DNA from: Clostridia bacterium | GTDB taxonomy: Bacteria > Bacillota > Clostridia > Oscillospirales > CAG-272 | Length of the DNA stretch: 64,000 nt | Assembly (NCBI GenBank): GCA_017455905.1 | Contig: JAFTLQ010000006.1 | Coordinates: 47,204 to 111,203 of the forward strand | Reading direction: 5' to 3' | In this document: one piece after another, positions 41,479 through 53,563 of the stretch | Layout: each line of letters opens with the position of its first letter | How positions within the stretch are numbered: position 1 is the first letter of the stretch | Notes under the pieces: generated by a model | What the model was told of the DNA's origin: nothing | What the model saw: only the letters and a program-made list of their open reading frames with translations | Database searches by the model: none | Program-made: the position numbers and the translations under genes

Positions 41479-45252
<3,774 letters not shown>

Positions 45253-45280
45253 CCCATCCCCCGTTTGTCAGCGTTAATAG

Positions 45281-45314
45281 AAAAGGACTTGAACCACGGT
45301 TCAAGTCCTTTTTG
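45281..45314 (+). terminator. rpoBC terminator
   Basis: AAAAGGACTTGAACC and GGTTCAAGTCCTTTTT, 15-bp stem. Confidence 0.93.
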
Positions 45315-45325
45315 TGTATGAAAAA

Positions 45326-45475
45326 AAGGTATCGGTTTCAAGTAGAGCCTATTTCGATGATGATAGCCTGTCGGAAGGTTACTTTAAAAAGGTATCGTTT
45401 CCTAAGTAGATCCCATCGTCGCTATGTCTCCTCGGTTTTGCTCCTCTGTCGGAGCAAAACTTCGACTACGGGATA
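45326..45475. repeat. Imperfect direct repeats and a perfect hairpin
   Basis: AAAGGTATCGGTTTCAAGTA (about 45326) and AAAGGTATCGTTTCCTAAGT (about 45389) start two related 40-base units, each continuing AGANCCYAT...ATG/ATAG. GTTTTGCTCC-TCTGTC-GGAGCAAAAC at 45436-45461 is a perfect hairpin. No gene. Confidence 0.5.
45367..45384 (+). repeat. 18-bp direct repeat, left copy
   Basis: CCTGTCGGAAGGTTACTT; right copy CCTGTCAGAATGTTACTT at 46554-46571 (16 of 18 identical). The pair encloses the MITE-like element, RNA copy B and the SLOG gene. Confidence 0.5.
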
Positions 45476-45717
45476 AAGCCTCCCTCCGAGAGGTAGCGAA
45501 GCGGCGCGAGTGAAATGAATGACAGTCCGGTGGACTGTCAGAACACGAGCGTGACCGAGCCGCAGCGAGACAGACCGCTTGCGGTGGAAGGAGTGAGCGA
45601 ATGTTCGTGCATTCATGTACTGGAAGTGCGTAACTGAGTGCCGCCACTCCTCCACCCGACTACGCGCCAAACTTGCACGGAAGCCGTGCAAGTTGTATCC
45701 TCATCGGAGGGAGCCTT
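45476..45717. mobile_element. MITE-like element with 14-bp terminal inverted repeats
   Basis: Left AAGCCTCCCTCCGA (45476) and right TCGGAGGGAGCCTT (45704) are inverted with one mismatch; 242 bp, no credible coding, internal small hairpins (e.g. AACTTGCACGG...CCGTGCAAGTT at about 45670-45694). Target duplication not obvious. Confidence 0.6.
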
Positions 45718-45843
45718 GGGGAATGCTTTTGCTGCTCCGCGCAGGAGGACACGGGCGGAGGGCGTAATGGAAAATATTCGGGCTATACCAAAAAAGAAAG
45801 CCCTGCTCCTTGTATAAAAAGTGCGTAAGATAAGCGGAATGCA

Positions 45844-45872
45844 TTGACAAATCGCCGAAAACGTGGTACAAT
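45844..45872 (+). promoter_or_regulatory. sigma-A promoter of structured RNA B
   Basis: TTGACA 45844-45849, TACAAT 45867-45872, 17-base spacer. Confidence 0.8.
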
Positions 45873-45878
45873 ACATTT

Positions 45879-46040
45879 GCTACACAAATTGCATATGTTT
45901 ATCCGATGAAGGGAAAATACTTTGGTAAAAAGTGTTTTCTCTCTTTCCTCATACCTTCATCGGTTAGGCATTTGTGTAGCAACAATGAGAGGGATGCATT
46001 TTTTCGGTGCGTTCCTTCGCCGGGGCGCACTTTTTTGTTT
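45879..46040 (+). ncRNA. Covarying structured RNA, copy B
   Basis: P1 GCTACACAAAT...ATTTGTGTAGC, P2 CCGATGAAGG...CCTTCATCGG, P3 GAAAATACTTT...AAAAAGTGTTTTC, then the unpaired block GGGATGCATTTTTTCGGTGC, and terminator GTGCGTTCC...GGGGCGCAC-TTTTTT. Compared with copy A, P1 changes GTC/GAC to GCT/AGC and P2 changes CCAAC/GTTGG to CCGAT/ATCGG, all compensatory. The SLOG gene starts about 20 bases after the T-run. Confidence 0.8.
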
Positions 46041-46057
46041 TTAGAGGGAGGTACCAC

Positions 46058-46516
46058 GTGGACATATATCGCATTGCCTTCATCGGTCACCGAGAGATCT
46101 ACGGTCAGTACCGCTTAGAAGATAGGATCGAGCAGATCATCCGTGAGAAGCTGCGTGAAAACGAATACGTGGAGCTGTATGTCGGTCGCAACGGCGATTT
46201 TGATATTTCGGTTGCCTCTGCTGCCAAGCGAGCGCAAGAAGCCCTCGGTCACCACAACAGTAGCCTTATCCTTCTTCAGCCGTATCCGATGAAGGGGGAT
46301 CCCGACTATGCAAGGTTCTACGACGAGATAGCGTATCCCGTAGATCCGAAAACGCATCCAAAGGCGGCTATTACGAAACGCAATCAATGGATGATCGATC
46401 ATGCCGATCTGCTCATCGCGTATGTCGAAGACGGTCGCAAGGGCGGCGCCTTAACGACACTCCAATATGCTAAGAAGAAAAACGTGGAGATCATTAATTT
46501 TGCAGACAACCCGTAG
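46058..46516 (+). CDS. SLOG-family-like protein downstream of structured RNA B
   Basis: 152 residues; start GTG 46058 six bases after GGGAGG (the frame is open further up through the RNA but without a site). Opens IYRIAFIGHREIYGQYRLE, the FIGHR glycine-rich loop of YpsA/DUF1273-type SLOG proteins. Later blocks NEYVELYVGRNGDFD, AAITKRNQWMIDHADLLIAYV and GGALTTLQYAKKKNVEIINF fit the same fold as the 2606 protein. Cytosolic. The ligand and partner are unknown; placed right behind RNA B. Confidence 0.8.
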   Translation: MDIYRIAFIGHREIYGQYRLEDRIEQIIREKLRENEYVELYVGRNGDFDISVASAAKRAQEALGHHNSSLILLQPYPMKGDPDYARFYDEIAYPVDPKTHPKAAITKRNQWMIDHADLLIAYVEDGRKGGALTTLQYAKKKNVEIINFADNP

Positions 46517-46620
46517 CGTGTTAGCCTTAACAGAGAACACACAACGATAAATCCCTGTCAGAATGTTACTTGTGCAAACCTGTCGGCAGACAGGAAACAA
46601 GAGACTGTGACGAAATGAAA

Positions 46621-46668
46621 TATGCTATGCATCCCGAACGCGTCTGCTCTTGGGGTGCATAGCATGTT
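46621..46668. terminator. Bidirectional hairpin between SLOG gene and acyltransferase operon
   Basis: TATGCTATGCATCCC (46621) with GGGTGCATAGCATG (46653). The A/T content on either side is modest; likely terminator for one or both converging units. Confidence 0.6.
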
Positions 46669-46726
46669 ATAGGGGTATTTTGTTGCTTATTGAACCTATC
46701 TTGACAATAATAGATTACAAATACCG

Positions 46727-47605
46727 TTATTTTTCGACGGATCCATCCTTCGCTTCGGTCGTGTAGGTCAGCGGTATGCCGTAGACGCGCTCGTAGATCT
46801 CGCGGCAGAAGGCGGCGTTTGCATCGCGCATGGCCTCGGCTCGCTCGCGTTTGCCGAGCGATGCATCGGGGTAGATGGGGTCGCCTACGTGAACGGTGTA
46901 GGCCTGTACGGGCAGGCCTTCATCGTCGAGCTGCTCGCAGTCCTCCATCGTAACAAAGCAGGGAACGATGGGCACGTCGCTCTTGACGGCAATCTCAAAG
47001 CCGCCGATCTTCATGGGCTTGGGCTTGCGGTAATTCCACCATAGGCTCTGCTCGGGATAGATGAGCACGCACTGTCCGTCACGCAGGACGTCGGCGACGG
47101 CGCGGACGAATTTACGCATAGTGGCCAGGTTGGAGCTTAAGGGAAGTGTGTCGCAGTGGCGCATAAGGAAGCCATAAAAGCCGGGAAAGCTCGTGTAGTT
47201 TCCCTCGCGGATGATGCGGTACATACGCCCCTTGCGGTGCGATGCATCAAAGGTATACTGCATAAGGAAGCTGTCGAAGGGGTGAAAATGGTTGCAGGTA
47301 ATGACGGCACCCGCTCGGATCGCACGGAGCTTTTCCGCACCGATGACGTCGCGAATGACTGCCGTGCCCCGCTTGGTTTCCTTCGCAAAGTAGGCGTACG
47401 CCATGCGGAAGGCAATGAAGCGCTTGATTCGGGCGAGCGGTCCCTTTTTGACGTAGGTAATATCCTCGGGGCGAAGCTCCTTGGACGGCGGATCCTCCTC
47501 AAGGTCCTGATCAAATAGTCCAAGACGCTCGTATTCCTCCATCTTTTTTAGAATGGAGAGTCGGTATTCGCTCGGTGTCTTTTGCTCGTTGTTTGTTGCT
47601 TCCAT
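46727..47605 (-). CDS. PlsC-like acyltransferase
   Basis: 292 residues. The HX4D site is in ITCNHFHPFDSFL, the acyl-acceptor motif in CVLIYPEQSLWW (PE-x2-S) and VPIVPCFVTMED. A helical N-terminal extension of about 60 residues precedes a short membrane-associating segment. Probably acylates a glycerol or sugar phosphate at the inner membrane face. Last of a four-gene operon with a second acyltransferase and two GT8 enzymes. Confidence 0.88.
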   Translation of the reverse strand: MEATNNEQKTPSEYRLSILKKMEEYERLGLFDQDLEEDPPSKELRPEDITYVKKGPLARIKRFIAFRMAYAYFAKETKRGTAVIRDVIGAEKLRAIRAGAVITCNHFHPFDSFLMQYTFDASHRKGRMYRIIREGNYTSFPGFYGFLMRHCDTLPLSSNLATMRKFVRAVADVLRDGQCVLIYPEQSLWWNYRKPKPMKIGGFEIAVKSDVPIVPCFVTMEDCEQLDDEGLPVQAYTVHVGDPIYPDASLGKRERAEAMRDANAAFCREIYERVYGIPLTYTTEAKDGSVEK

Positions 47606-47626
47606 ATCGTTTTTGTAAACCTTTCT

Positions 47627-48580
47627 TCACACATTTGCACAAAGAATGTCCGACGTAACGCGAGCGATGCGCGCATTTTCCTCCGCATCCTGTGCCTGCT
47701 TGATCGCGTTTTCCATCAAGCCCTTCGTCTGCTCCTCGGTGATGCGGATAAGCTCCTCGGTATACGAGGCGCGAATGCTTCGTATCTGCTCGGCGTAGGG
47801 TGAGCGGTCGGCGTACGACCAGAACAGGTCGGCGAAGGGCAGGCCGTCCTTGTGCCACGGCTTGCTGTCCAGATTGTAATGCACCAGCTTGGCAGGGCCG
47901 TCCTGTCGCTCAAAGTTCGGCATGGTGTTCCACGCGTCGTCCAGCAGCCGGCAACGGTCGCGGCAGATACGGTTCAGATAATCCTGGTCCTGCGCGACGG
48001 TAAAGGTGACCTGCTCCAGCATGCGAAGGAATACCTCCTCAAACTGCGCACGGCGCAGGGCGTCGAGATCCATGAGAAGCACGCCTGCGTTGAAATACTG
48101 ATCGCGTGCCACACCAATGCGCTGCTCAACGTACGGGTACAGCGTGGGTACGCTTTGCACGAAGCCGTCGGCGACGGCACCGACGAGCATGCCCTCAAGG
48201 TCGGTGTCGTACAGCTTGGCGACGTCGTCGCAGAGGACGATGTCGCAATCGAGGTAAAGCGCACGGGAAAGCTCGGGAAACAGGTTGGGAATAAACAAAC
48301 GGTAGTAGGTCGATTTTGTGTAGTAATCGCGCGTATGGAAACGGTCGCACAAGGTCTGCACGGTGGCCGAAATGTCGTGGAAGGTCAGATGAAAATCCTC
48401 CTCGTCAAAGGCCTGCGTCAGACGGCGTACCGATGCCTCCGCTATGCCTGTGTGCAGGACGCGTAGGTCGTAGGCGCGCGTCGTATCGCGTGTTTCCTTG
48501 ATCGAGAGCAGCGTTACGCCGAGGAAGGGAACGTACAGATCGTCACACGCAAAGAATAGGTTGATTCTCGGTTGCTTCAT
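47627..48580 (-). CDS. Glycosyltransferase family 8
   Basis: 317 residues from ATG 48580 (AAGGAG 10 bases before; a TTG at 48586 is an alternative). INLFFACDDLYVPFLGVTLLS is the GT8 opening, LYLDCDIVL holds the DXD metal site, FNAGVLLMDLDALR and LVHYNLDSKPWH the conserved donor/His region. Retaining GT-A transferase. The C-terminal helix may bind membrane. Overlaps the end of the next upstream GT8 gene. Confidence 0.92.
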   Translation of the reverse strand: MKQPRINLFFACDDLYVPFLGVTLLSIKETRDTTRAYDLRVLHTGIAEASVRRLTQAFDEEDFHLTFHDISATVQTLCDRFHTRDYYTKSTYYRLFIPNLFPELSRALYLDCDIVLCDDVAKLYDTDLEGMLVGAVADGFVQSVPTLYPYVEQRIGVARDQYFNAGVLLMDLDALRRAQFEEVFLRMLEQVTFTVAQDQDYLNRICRDRCRLLDDAWNTMPNFERQDGPAKLVHYNLDSKPWHKDGLPFADLFWSYADRSPYAEQIRSIRASYTEELIRITEEQTKGLMENAIKQAQDAEENARIARVTSDILCANV

Positions 48581-49397
48581 TTTCAAATTGCTCCTTCAAG
48601 GTCAGATACTCGTCCAGAATGTCATCGAAGCAGGTGTAGCCGAAGACACGGCGCACGCGCTCCACGTGCCATTGCTTGACGTTCTCGGTGTGCGGATAGG
48701 GGAGGTAGAACAGACGCTTGGAAAAATGGCGGACGACCGTCCATTTGTGCAGAAATTTTTGGTCGTTGAAGCGCTGGGGAAGCATCTTTTTTCGGGTGGT
48801 CGAGCGGATGAGAGCCGACTGATCCGCAAACATAAGCTTTTTGCGGCGGAGCAAGGCCCGCGCCCGTGCAAAGATACCCGTGCGGCGGCAAAGCTCCATA
48901 TTAAACAGCAAAACGCCGGCGTTGATGTAGTTGGGATGAACGAGATACTTGCCGTAGTGATCGCGTGCGGCCGCGTACTCGTATTCGCTGATATCGATGT
49001 CATAAAGAAGAGAAATGTCGCGGTTGAGCATGATGTCGGTGTCAAGATACAGCACCTTGTCGGGCAGGTCGACCAAGTCGGCCAGCAGGCGAAGCAGCGT
49101 ATAGGGGGAGCAATAGCATCCCTCGTTGGCGTTGAAGGCGAGATGCTCCTCGTACAAAGCCGTGACGTCGATCAGGTGAACAAAGGATTGGGGGTTGTGT
49201 GCGCGCAGTGCCCCCTCGATCGCGGCGGCCTGCCTGTCCGTCATTGGGACGTAGGCCTCCCCCATACGGGAGATGTCCATCGTAAGGATATATACGTGTA
49301 ACGGACGCGGCCGCTCCATACGGCGAACGACCGAAAGTGTTGAGGTCAGCACGCCGTCAAAGGCCGTGCGGTTACCGGCGTAGAGAAGATGGATCAA
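48543..49397 (-). CDS. Glycosyltransferase family 8, second copy
   Basis: 284 residues. LYAGNRTAFDGVLTSTLSV start, LYLDTDIMLNRDISLLY (DXD), YINAGVLLFNMEL and DQSALI. It carries the acceptor-variable C-terminus different from its neighbour, so the two enzymes probably add successive sugars. The start overlaps the end of the first acyltransferase gene (ATGA); 38-base overlap with the downstream GT8. Confidence 0.92.
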   Translation of the reverse strand: MIHLLYAGNRTAFDGVLTSTLSVVRRMERPRPLHVYILTMDISRMGEAYVPMTDRQAAAIEGALRAHNPQSFVHLIDVTALYEEHLAFNANEGCYCSPYTLLRLLADLVDLPDKVLYLDTDIMLNRDISLLYDIDISEYEYAAARDHYGKYLVHPNYINAGVLLFNMELCRRTGIFARARALLRRKKLMFADQSALIRSTTRKKMLPQRFNDQKFLHKWTVVRHFSKRLFYLPYPHTENVKQWHVERVRRVFGYTCFDDILDEYLTLKEQFENEATENQPILCV

Positions 49398-50191
49398 TTG
49401 GTTGTATCCTCCTTTATGTAACGAATGTATTCACAGTTGCTGAGCCTTGCCCGCTCGGTCATCACGCGGTGCATGCGATCACGCAGATCCTTGGCACGCT
49501 CACGCGGCGGCAGGCTCTCGTCGGGATAAAACGGGCCGTCGATGTAGGATACGGCACGCGGCTTCTTGAAGAAGCGACGCCTTTGGTAGGTCGTCGTCAT
49601 GGTAAAGCTGGCCACGCCGAGGTCGGCGGGGAAGCTCATAGATGTCGCCGCGAAGGGGCGTATGCCCGTGTAATACGGCCAGATGTGTGCCTCGGGGTAC
49701 AGGATGACGGCGTGCCCCTGCCGAATGCGCGTTTCGATCGCATGACGGAACGGTCGTATGCCGCGATGACCGTCGGGGGTCGGGATCGCGCCGAGGAAGG
49801 GCGTGATCCGCCCGAGGACGGGCATGGAAATGTTCGCCGGATGAACGACGGTGTACGCGCTCTTGGGGAACATCGCCACGTGCGGCATGAACGCATCGCC
49901 TGTCGGCTGGGTGTGATTGGCAAATAGAAAATAGCCCCGCCCTCGCATGCCGCGAAGCACGCGCCGCCCCTTGACACGATAGCCGAGGATCAGCTTGGTG
50001 TATAAAAACGCCAAGGGTGTCGCAAACAAGCGGTAGGCAAGAAAGCGACCGAGCGGCCACAGAGGGGACTGTGAGAGATAGGGATACGTGTCGTCGACCG
50101 GTCGTGCCTTGATACGGGCGTCCGAGAACTCATCGTTTCTCTCATCCTTATAATAGACGGTTTTTACGGGATATATATCCGATCGGCGCAT
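49394..50191 (-). CDS. PlsC-like acyltransferase, first gene of operon
   Basis: 265 residues. FLFANHTQPTGDAF carries the HX4D motif, AVILYPEAHIWP the PE motif, and FTMTTTYQRRRFF a basic patch. A hydrophobic segment around residues 45-70 (LGRFLAYRLFATPLAFLY) may sit on the membrane. Same family as the 46727 product but not closely similar. Start ATG behind GGAGGGAG. Confidence 0.88.
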   Translation of the reverse strand: MRRSDIYPVKTVYYKDERNDEFSDARIKARPVDDTYPYLSQSPLWPLGRFLAYRLFATPLAFLYTKLILGYRVKGRRVLRGMRGRGYFLFANHTQPTGDAFMPHVAMFPKSAYTVVHPANISMPVLGRITPFLGAIPTPDGHRGIRPFRHAIETRIRQGHAVILYPEAHIWPYYTGIRPFAATSMSFPADLGVASFTMTTTYQRRRFFKKPRAVSYIDGPFYPDESLPPRERAKDLRDRMHRVMTERARLSNCEYIRYIKEDTTN

Positions 50192-50256
50192 CCATGCTCC
50201 CTCCTTTCGTTTTCCATGCGTGTCGATTTTTGCGTATGAGTTTTTTGGATCGCCTC

Positions 50257-50286
50257 ATTATAACAAAGGCGACGGCAAAAAAGCAA
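50257..50286 (-). promoter_or_regulatory. Promoter of the acyltransferase-GT8 operon
   Basis: TTGCTT (50286-50281), TATAAT (50262-50257), 18-base spacer. The rest of 50192-50541 holds only this and the divergent promoter. Confidence 0.65.
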
Positions 50287-50418
50287 GAGAATTTTGAAAA
50301 AAGAAATCTACAATTTTGTCCTCCCCTCCGAGGGAAAATCGCGTCCTGCGAGAATTTCTCGTCGCCGCTCTCGAATAGCGGGAATTGCGAGAGCGTGGGT
50401 AGATTTTTGAAAAAACTA

Positions 50419-50447
50419 TTGACTTGGAAGTAGAAATGTGCTATACT
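50419..50447 (+). promoter_or_regulatory. Promoter of the XRE membrane regulator
   Basis: TTGACT 50419-50424, TATACT 50442-50447, 17-base spacer. Confidence 0.8.
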
Positions 50448-50541
50448 GACAGTAGAATACAGGTATAGTGTAACGCATAGTTTACATGAAAATGTATACA
50501 TCGGCGGATAAACGCGAACGACAGAGAAAGAGAGGATCGGT

Positions 50542-51147
50542 ATGGAGAATATCCGTGACATCGTGCGAGAAAACCTCGTCAAGCTTCGCAAGGAGCATAA
50601 GTGGACGCAAATGGAGCTGGCCGAGCGCATCGGATACTCCGACAAGGCGATCTCCCGTTGGGAAACGGGGGAGGTGACCCCCGATATCGAAACGCTGAAC
50701 GTCCTATCGGAGCTGTACGACATCCCGATGCAGGTGTTTTTTGAGCCGTACGAGCCCGCCACGTACAAGTCCCAACGCTTTCACGAGCTTCACATGGGCA
50801 AAAAGCTGGCGATCGCCCTGTTGGTCATCACCTGGCTGTGGTTTGTCGGTACGGTCGCCTACATTTATTTGGAGGCGAGGGGGGACGTGCGTCCCTGGAT
50901 GGCGTTTATCTGGCCCTTGCCGCTGACCTTTTTGCTGGCCATCGGCTTCAATCGCCTGTGGGGCAACCGCATCCTCGGTGTGATCTTTAATTCGGGTTTT
51001 TGCTGGACGACGATCACTGCCATTTACCTGCAGCTGGTGGATTACAACCTGTTTATGCTGTTCGTATCGGGTGTTCCGATCCAGCTGGCTCTTATCCTGT
51101 GGGCGTATATCCGTCCTCGTAAGGAGCGGGGCGCGCGGCTCGAATAA
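50542..51147 (+). CDS. XRE regulator with C-terminal membrane domain
   Basis: 201 residues. Helix-turn-helix (residues 8-62: VKLRKEHKWTQMELAERIGY, SDKAISRWETGEVTPD) followed after a short linker by four membrane segments (about 88-107, 118-135, 145-165, 172-190). DNA binding tethered to the membrane suggests sensing of envelope state or membrane potential. Start after GAGAGG. Own promoter and terminator. Confidence 0.85.
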   Translation: MENIRDIVRENLVKLRKEHKWTQMELAERIGYSDKAISRWETGEVTPDIETLNVLSELYDIPMQVFFEPYEPATYKSQRFHELHMGKKLAIALLVITWLWFVGTVAYIYLEARGDVRPWMAFIWPLPLTFLLAIGFNRLWGNRILGVIFNSGFCWTTITAIYLQLVDYNLFMLFVSGVPIQLALILWAYIRPRKERGARLE

Positions 51148-51162
51148 CAAACAGAAAGCATA

Positions 51163-51208
51163 AAAAAGACCTGTCGCAGGCCGTTTGGCACTCGACAGGT
51201 TCTTTTTT
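51163..51208 (+). terminator. Terminator, bidirectional
   Basis: AAGACCTGTCG with CGACAGGTTCTTTTTT. Confidence 0.85.
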
Positions 51209-51210
51209 GT

Positions 51211-51717
51211 TTATGGAAGGATGATACGCCACCGCGCCACGAGGTCGTCCACGCGCATAGCGGCGTTGGCGGCGGACGTGGACGGAAGGCAGATCGCGTC
51301 CCGTCCGACGGCGTCGCGCAGATAACGGTCGTAGTAGGTCTTGGCCGTCTTGCCGTTGACGTAGATCGCCTCGATCGGCGCCGCCTGCAGGATGATGCGG
51401 ATATCGTTGGGTGTCACGCTTCGTATCGTGCTGTCGGCGCTTCCGACGATATCGCAGGAGGCGATGACGTCCCAGAGCGCGATCCCGTGTCGCAAAAGGA
51501 AGGCACGGCGCTCGGGTATCGGATCGGGTACCGTGTCACCGAACACGTCCGCCAATACGCGCCAAAAGCGGTTTTGCTTGTGTCCGTAGAAGAAGCCCAC
51601 GTCCCGCGAAGCAACGGAGGGAAAGCTCCCGAGGATGAGGATGCGCGAGTGCTCGTCAAAGACGGGTGGAATAGGATGAAGGACATGCGTGCTTGCACCG
51701 TGTATCATGTGGACCAT
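51211..51717 (-). CDS. DNA-deoxyinosine/uracil glycosylase (UDG superfamily)
   Basis: 168 residues. ILILGSFPSVASRDVGFFYG and KQNRFWRVLADVFGD are the active-site and substrate blocks of the Mug/HDG branch of uracil-DNA glycosylases, and LPSTSAANAAM is the C-terminal intercalation motif. Removes deaminated bases (hypoxanthine or uracil). Overlaps the preceding TIM-barrel gene by 13 bases and is cotranscribed with it. Confidence 0.88.
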   Translation of the reverse strand: MVHMIHGASTHVLHPIPPVFDEHSRILILGSFPSVASRDVGFFYGHKQNRFWRVLADVFGDTVPDPIPERRAFLLRHGIALWDVIASCDIVGSADSTIRSVTPNDIRIILQAAPIEAIYVNGKTAKTYYDRYLRDAVGRDAICLPSTSAANAAMRVDDLVARWRIILP

Positions 51718-52583
51718 TTGGCGATGCGCTTGACCCTTTCGGCGAGGGCGAGCTCACGCTCAACTCTCTGCTCGTGGGTGTGGTAGGAGGTGGGACGCAC
51801 CGAGCACTCAAGGTTGACGACACCGTCAAAGCCGATCTGCTCAAGGGCATCCGAGAAGCCGTCAAAGTCCGCCGTACCGCAGTAGGGGTGCAAATGCTCG
51901 TCTTGCACGCCCATATTATCGTGCACGTGAAGGATCTTCAAGTCCTCCTTGCCGATCAGGCGTACACAGTCGCCGAGGGGGAGAGGGAAGATGTTGGCGT
52001 GTCCCGTATCAAGACACATACGCACGTTATCACGTCCGATATCGCGGATGAGGGCGAGCAGAGAGGGAACGGAGGCGAGAGGAAAATTCGTAAAGGGCAT
52101 GTTCTCAAGGCAGATGACCGTTCCATACCGCTCGGCGACGTCCGCAAGGCGCGTAAAGAACTCGTAGTTCATCTCGTACAGACGCTCGGGATGATCGGGC
52201 GAGTTGCTGCCAAAGGGCATGATGGGATGGATCGCCATGTAGCGTGCACCCAAAAGGGAGGCTGCCTGCAGACACTTCGACATTTTCTCAAAACGCTCGG
52301 CTCTCCCCTCAGGGGTCTTATCATGGATGTCGCCGCACCACGGTCCGTGCACTTGGTGGACAATAAGACCGTGCTTTGTCAGCTTTTCTTTCCATTTTAG
52401 TGTGTTTTGAATGAATTCCTCCTCGGTATCACCGGCGTACAGCTCGTTTTCTGTATTGGCATACCAGTCGAAATCCAGATGACGGTAGCCATGGCTGAGC
52501 ATGCGGAGGGCGCCCGCATCGTAGTCGAAGGTGCCATCGGTGCTGCGGAAATAGCAGGGGCCGATCCCGATCTTCATTGGCAT
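51705..52583 (-). CDS. Xylose-isomerase-like TIM barrel (sugar phosphate isomerase/epimerase)
   Basis: 292 residues from ATG 52583 behind GAGGAG. Barrel metal residues are visible in HQVHGPW, MAIHPI, CLENMPF (Glu), DTGHAN (Asp/His) and HVHDN. AP-endonuclease-2/epimerase superfamily; the exact sugar is not predictable. Cotranscription with a DNA glycosylase allows an endonuclease IV-like role, but the sequence looks more like a sugar epimerase. Confidence 0.85.
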   Translation of the reverse strand: MPMKIGIGPCYFRSTDGTFDYDAGALRMLSHGYRHLDFDWYANTENELYAGDTEEEFIQNTLKWKEKLTKHGLIVHQVHGPWCGDIHDKTPEGRAERFEKMSKCLQAASLLGARYMAIHPIMPFGSNSPDHPERLYEMNYEFFTRLADVAERYGTVICLENMPFTNFPLASVPSLLALIRDIGRDNVRMCLDTGHANIFPLPLGDCVRLIGKEDLKILHVHDNMGVQDEHLHPYCGTADFDGFSDALEQIGFDGVVNLECSVRPTSYHTHEQRVERELALAERVKRIAKWST

Positions 52584-52628
52584 AGAATGTTTCTCCTCGT
52601 ATGATAGACGAAATCTTGAATGTGGTAG

Positions 52629-52657
52629 AGTATAGCATGCTTGCGCGTGCTTGTCAA
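52629..52657 (-). promoter_or_regulatory. Promoter of the TIM-barrel/glycosylase operon
   Basis: TTGACA (52657-52652), TATACT (52634-52629), 17-base spacer. Confidence 0.85.
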
Positions 52658-52743
52658 GAAAGTGCGTACGTTTTATATGGAAAAGGTGCCACGTAAAAAT
52701 GCCGCGTATCGACACGGCGCTCGGGTATCATGATCCGGTCCTC

Positions 52744-53415
52744 TTATTCCTCGTCGACGGTCGGCTCTTCGTCCTCTTTATTCTCTGCGCCCTCCGCTTC
52801 CTCACCCGTTCGCGGATGTATGGCACGGTCGATCGCTTCGGCTATGGAATAATAGATGGGGATCGTCAGGTAGATCAGCCACATCGGGTGCCACACGCCA
52901 AGCTGCATGCCGAAAAAAAGAAACAGGCAGGTTATGAAGACGGGGTAGGCAAAAGGCGAAAAGCACCGACGTTGGATGCATTCGATAAGACTGTAATATA
53001 CGGGAATGGTGACGAACAGGATCCAGGCGACCGCCCACGCGTCCGCGAGAAATCCGAGCAGCAGGAAGAGCGCCGTTACGACGATGGGGTAGGGAAGCGC
53101 GTGTAGGAGCGCGTAGGGAAGACGCTGCTTACACGAGGCTCGTTGCGGCACGGTGGTGTCGGCCGCTGCGTCCTGTGAGGCGACCGTTGGCAGCTCTGTG
53201 TCCGCTGTTGACGCAGGACTGTTCCCGACCAGGGCATCGAGTGACGTGTGATACAGCCGTGCGAGCAGGATCAGATTTTCCGTATCCGGCAACGCCTCGC
53301 CGCGCTCCCACTTGGAGATCGCTTGACGGGACACGTGCAGCTGTGCCGCCAGATCCTCTTGGGACAGGCCGTGGGCCCGGCGGAGCTGCTGAAGCCGATA
53401 GGCAAGTTGTTTCAT
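52744..53415 (-). CDS. XRE regulator with C-terminal membrane domain (second)
   Basis: 223 residues from ATG 53415 behind AAAGGA. Helix-turn-helix (QQLRRAHGLSQEDLAAQLHV, SRQAISKWERGEALPD), a Thr/Ala-rich linker, then about four hydrophobic segments (e.g. PIVVTALFLLLGFLADAWAV), ending in an acidic tail. Same concept as the 50542 protein but unrelated membrane part. Confidence 0.85.
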   Translation of the reverse strand: MKQLAYRLQQLRRAHGLSQEDLAAQLHVSRQAISKWERGEALPDTENLILLARLYHTSLDALVGNSPASTADTELPTVASQDAAADTTVPQRASCKQRLPYALLHALPYPIVVTALFLLLGFLADAWAVAWILFVTIPVYYSLIECIQRRCFSPFAYPVFITCLFLFFGMQLGVWHPMWLIYLTIPIYYSIAEAIDRAIHPRTGEEAEGAENKEDEEPTVDEE

Positions 53416-53563
53416 AGGGTGCGTCCTTTCTTGTTGGTGCTTCCATTCTATCACGGATCGCCAAAGCATGCAAGCGTATACGGCTTTACAGCGCGGCAAC
53501 TATCGGTTGCGTCGCCGAATTCCGGTAAAAGAGGGAAAAAGGGCCAACCGTCGATCGTGTGCG

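Noticed and set aside
45402-45876. Several 80-90-residue open frames downstream of rpoC
   Set aside because: They lie in repeats and the MITE-like element, lack ribosome sites and have arginine/serine-rich shadow composition.
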